From contig JANMTF010000321.1 in the NCBI GenBank assembly GCA_031390175.1, positions 1 through 6,541 on the forward strand: a DNA stretch of 6,541 bases, in the 5' to 3' direction. This DNA comes from JAAFIP01 sp031390175. Lineage in GTDB: Bacteria; Pseudomonadota; Gammaproteobacteria; Burkholderiales; Burkholderiaceae_C. The position numbers and the translations under genes were made by a program. Shown piece after piece: positions 5,645 to 6,541 of the stretch (positions are counted from its first letter, which is position 1; the number at the start of each line of letters is the position of its first letter). A model generated the notes under the pieces. It did not search any database and was not told where the DNA came from. It saw nothing but the letters and a program-made list of their open reading frames with translations.

Positions 5645-5695
5645 ATGATCAACCATGGCCCCAAAAAACAGCTAAATTCGACTCTACCCCTATGA
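5645..5695 (+). CDS. Possible 16-codon upstream ORF overlapping the nuclease start
   Basis: An ATG at 5645 opens a frame encoding MINHGPKKQLNSTLPL. Its TGA stop (5693-5695) overlaps the nuclease ATG (5692-5694) as ATGA, the classic arrangement for translational coupling. There is no Shine-Dalgarno before it and it may be chance, but the nuclease ATG lacks a Shine-Dalgarno too, which would give a coupling ORF a reason to exist. Confidence 0.2.
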   Translation: MINHGPKKQLNSTLPL

Positions 5696-6541
5696 GCCAT
5701 CTAACCACCACCAGCTTCACCGAAATCGTCCAACTAATTGCCGCCGCCAAGCAGCGGGCCATTCAGGCGGTTAACACCTCGTTGATTGACCTGTATTGGC
5801 AGGTCGGCGAGATCATTAGCCGCAAGATTGCGTCAGCCGAGTGGGGTGACGGTGTGGTGAACCAACTGGCTGACCACATAGCCCAAACCCAGCCCGGTCT
5901 GCGCGGTTTTACTCGGCCCAACCTATTCCGCATGCGGCAGTTTTACGAAACTTACAAGGACGAGGCAAAAGTCTCACCACTGGTGAGACTTTTGCCGTGG
6001 ACACACAACATCATCATCCTGAGTCAGTCCAGACGCCCAGAAGAACGCGAGTTTTACCTGCGGATGGCAACGCAGGAAAAATGGGGCAAACGCGAGCTAG
6101 AACGCCAGTTTAAAACTGCCCTTTTTGAGCGCACAGTCTTAAATCCTGTAAAAGTCTCACCAGCGGTGAGACTTTTACAGCCCGAGGCTCTAAGCGCCTT
6201 CAAAGACGCCTACATGCTCGAATTCCTGGGCCTGCAAGGCGACCACAGCGAATCCGACTTGCACCAAGGCCTGCTCGCCAAGCTCAAAGCCTTTCTAGGC
6301 GAGCTAGGCCGCGACTTTTGCTTTGTAGGCTCGCAGTTCCCCGTGCAAGTAGGCGGGCGCGACTTTGCGCTAGACCTGCTGTTCTTTCACCGCAGCCTCA
6401 ACTGCCTAGTCGCTATCGAGCTAAAAGTAGGCCGCTTTGAGCCCGAATACCTGGGCAAACTATCCTTCTACCTAGAAGCCCTAGACCGCGACGTGCGCAA
6501 ACCCCACGAAAACCCCGCCATCGGCGTGCTGCTGTGCGCCA
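5692..6541 (+). CDS. yhcG: YhcG/DUF1016 PD-(D/E)XK nuclease, 3' end cut off by window
   Basis: The visible 283 residues match the YhcG family: an N-terminal DUF1016_N domain (roughly 8-150, with LYWQVGEII at 34-42 and WTHNIIILSQS near 103-113) and a C-terminal nuclease domain (roughly 165 onward, with LEFLGL, HSESDL and LEALDRDVRKPHE). Nuclease residues are D228 (ALDLLFF) and E243-x-K245 (AIELK), the D...ExK pattern of PD-(D/E)XK enzymes. Family members usually run to about 340-370 residues, so perhaps 60-90 are missing. The family is often found near restriction-modification or other defence genes; no such partner is visible upstream. The start at 5692 has no Shine-Dalgarno; it is chosen by alignment with the remembered family N-terminus. 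Residues 91-102 and 152-163 are encoded by two near-identical palindromes, listed separately. Confidence 0.9.
   Translation, partial: MSHLTTTSFTEIVQLIAAAKQRAIQAVNTSLIDLYWQVGEIISRKIASAEWGDGVVNQLADHIAQTQPGLRGFTRPNLFRMRQFYETYKDEAKVSPLVRLLPWTHNIIILSQSRRPEEREFYLRMATQEKWGKRELERQFKTALFERTVLNPVKVSPAVRLLQPEALSAFKDAYMLEFLGLQGDHSESDLHQGLLAKLKAFLGELGRDFCFVGSQFPVQVGGRDFALDLLFFHRSLNCLVAIELKVGRFEPEYLGKLSFYLEALDRDVRKPHENPAIGVLLCA
5964..5996. repeat. 33-bp perfect palindrome inside yhcG, copy 1
   Basis: GGCAAAAGTCTCACCA (5964-5979), one central base (5980), then the exact reverse complement (5981-5996): 16 bp per arm with no mismatch. It encodes AKVSPLVRLL (residues 92-101). The central 27 bases (5967-5993) match copy 2 at 25 positions. 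Confidence 0.9.
6146..6180. repeat. 35-bp palindrome inside yhcG, copy 2
   Basis: CTGTAAAAGTCTCACC (6146-6161), a 3-base centre AGC, then the exact reverse complement (6165-6180): 16 bp per arm. It encodes VKVSPAVRLLQ (residues 153-163) in the same codon phase as copy 1. The outer arm bases differ from copy 1 (CTGT/ACAG instead of GGC/GCC) but stay self-complementary. Confidence 0.9.

Noticed and set aside
5964..6180. CRISPR array
   Set aside because: There are only two copies, 149 bases apart, inside an intact coding frame, and each is a self-palindrome.
5964..6180. In-frame insertion of palindromic elements into yhcG (Rickettsia-type)
   Set aside because: From memory the family has comparable peptides at both positions without added length, so a length-adding insertion is unlikely; replacement or conversion remains possible and is kept as a finding.

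Overview
The window looks like chromosomal DNA from a betaproteobacterium of the order Burkholderiales, most likely family Comamonadaceae (Rhodoferax/Polaromonas-like). This is inferred from moderately high GC and from the style of the proteins: a Tat-exported amidohydrolase, a Tat-type dienelactone hydrolase with a DRRGFL motif, and a LysN-like aminotransferase. No database search was possible, so the taxon is an impression.

Layout. (1) Positions 1-336, minus strand: the start of an unrecognised gene (1-86), preceded by an unrecognised, very basic 82-residue protein (88-336). The two are separated by one base, so they are probably one operon. (2) Positions 337-820: 484 bases without a gene. 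The left half (340-564) holds four inverted repeats that would form a structured 5' leader for the minus-strand operon. A candidate promoter lies at 577-605, and the last hairpin buries the Shine-Dalgarno sequence. (3) 821-2329, plus: Tat-exported metal-dependent amidohydrolase. (4) 2487-3272, plus: 2-keto-4-pentenoate hydratase-like protein. (5) 3280-4188, minus: Tat-type dienelactone hydrolase, convergent with the hydratase (7-base gap). (6) 4348-5586, plus: class I/II PLP aminotransferase, divergent from the dienelactone hydrolase. (7) 5587-5691: a 13-bp perfect hairpin followed at once by a smaller palindrome. (8) 5692 to the window end, plus: a YhcG/DUF1016 PD-(D/E)XK nuclease gene, cut off by the window.

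The amidohydrolase, hydratase and dienelactone hydrolase all belong to families used in degrading aromatic or ring-cleavage compounds. They may form a small catabolic neighbourhood, but no ring-cleavage oxygenase or regulator is visible, so the pathway is not established. The aminotransferase looks like housekeeping amino-acid metabolism. The YhcG nuclease is an accessory, defence-associated type of gene.

Two signals are not explained by ordinary annotation. First, the YhcG gene contains two near-identical long DNA palindromes (33 and 35 bp) at two separate, in-phase positions. They share 25 of 27 core bases, and their outer arms differ in sequence yet remain self-complementary. Second, the leader of the small basic protein is highly structured and has overlapping hairpins that could switch translation.
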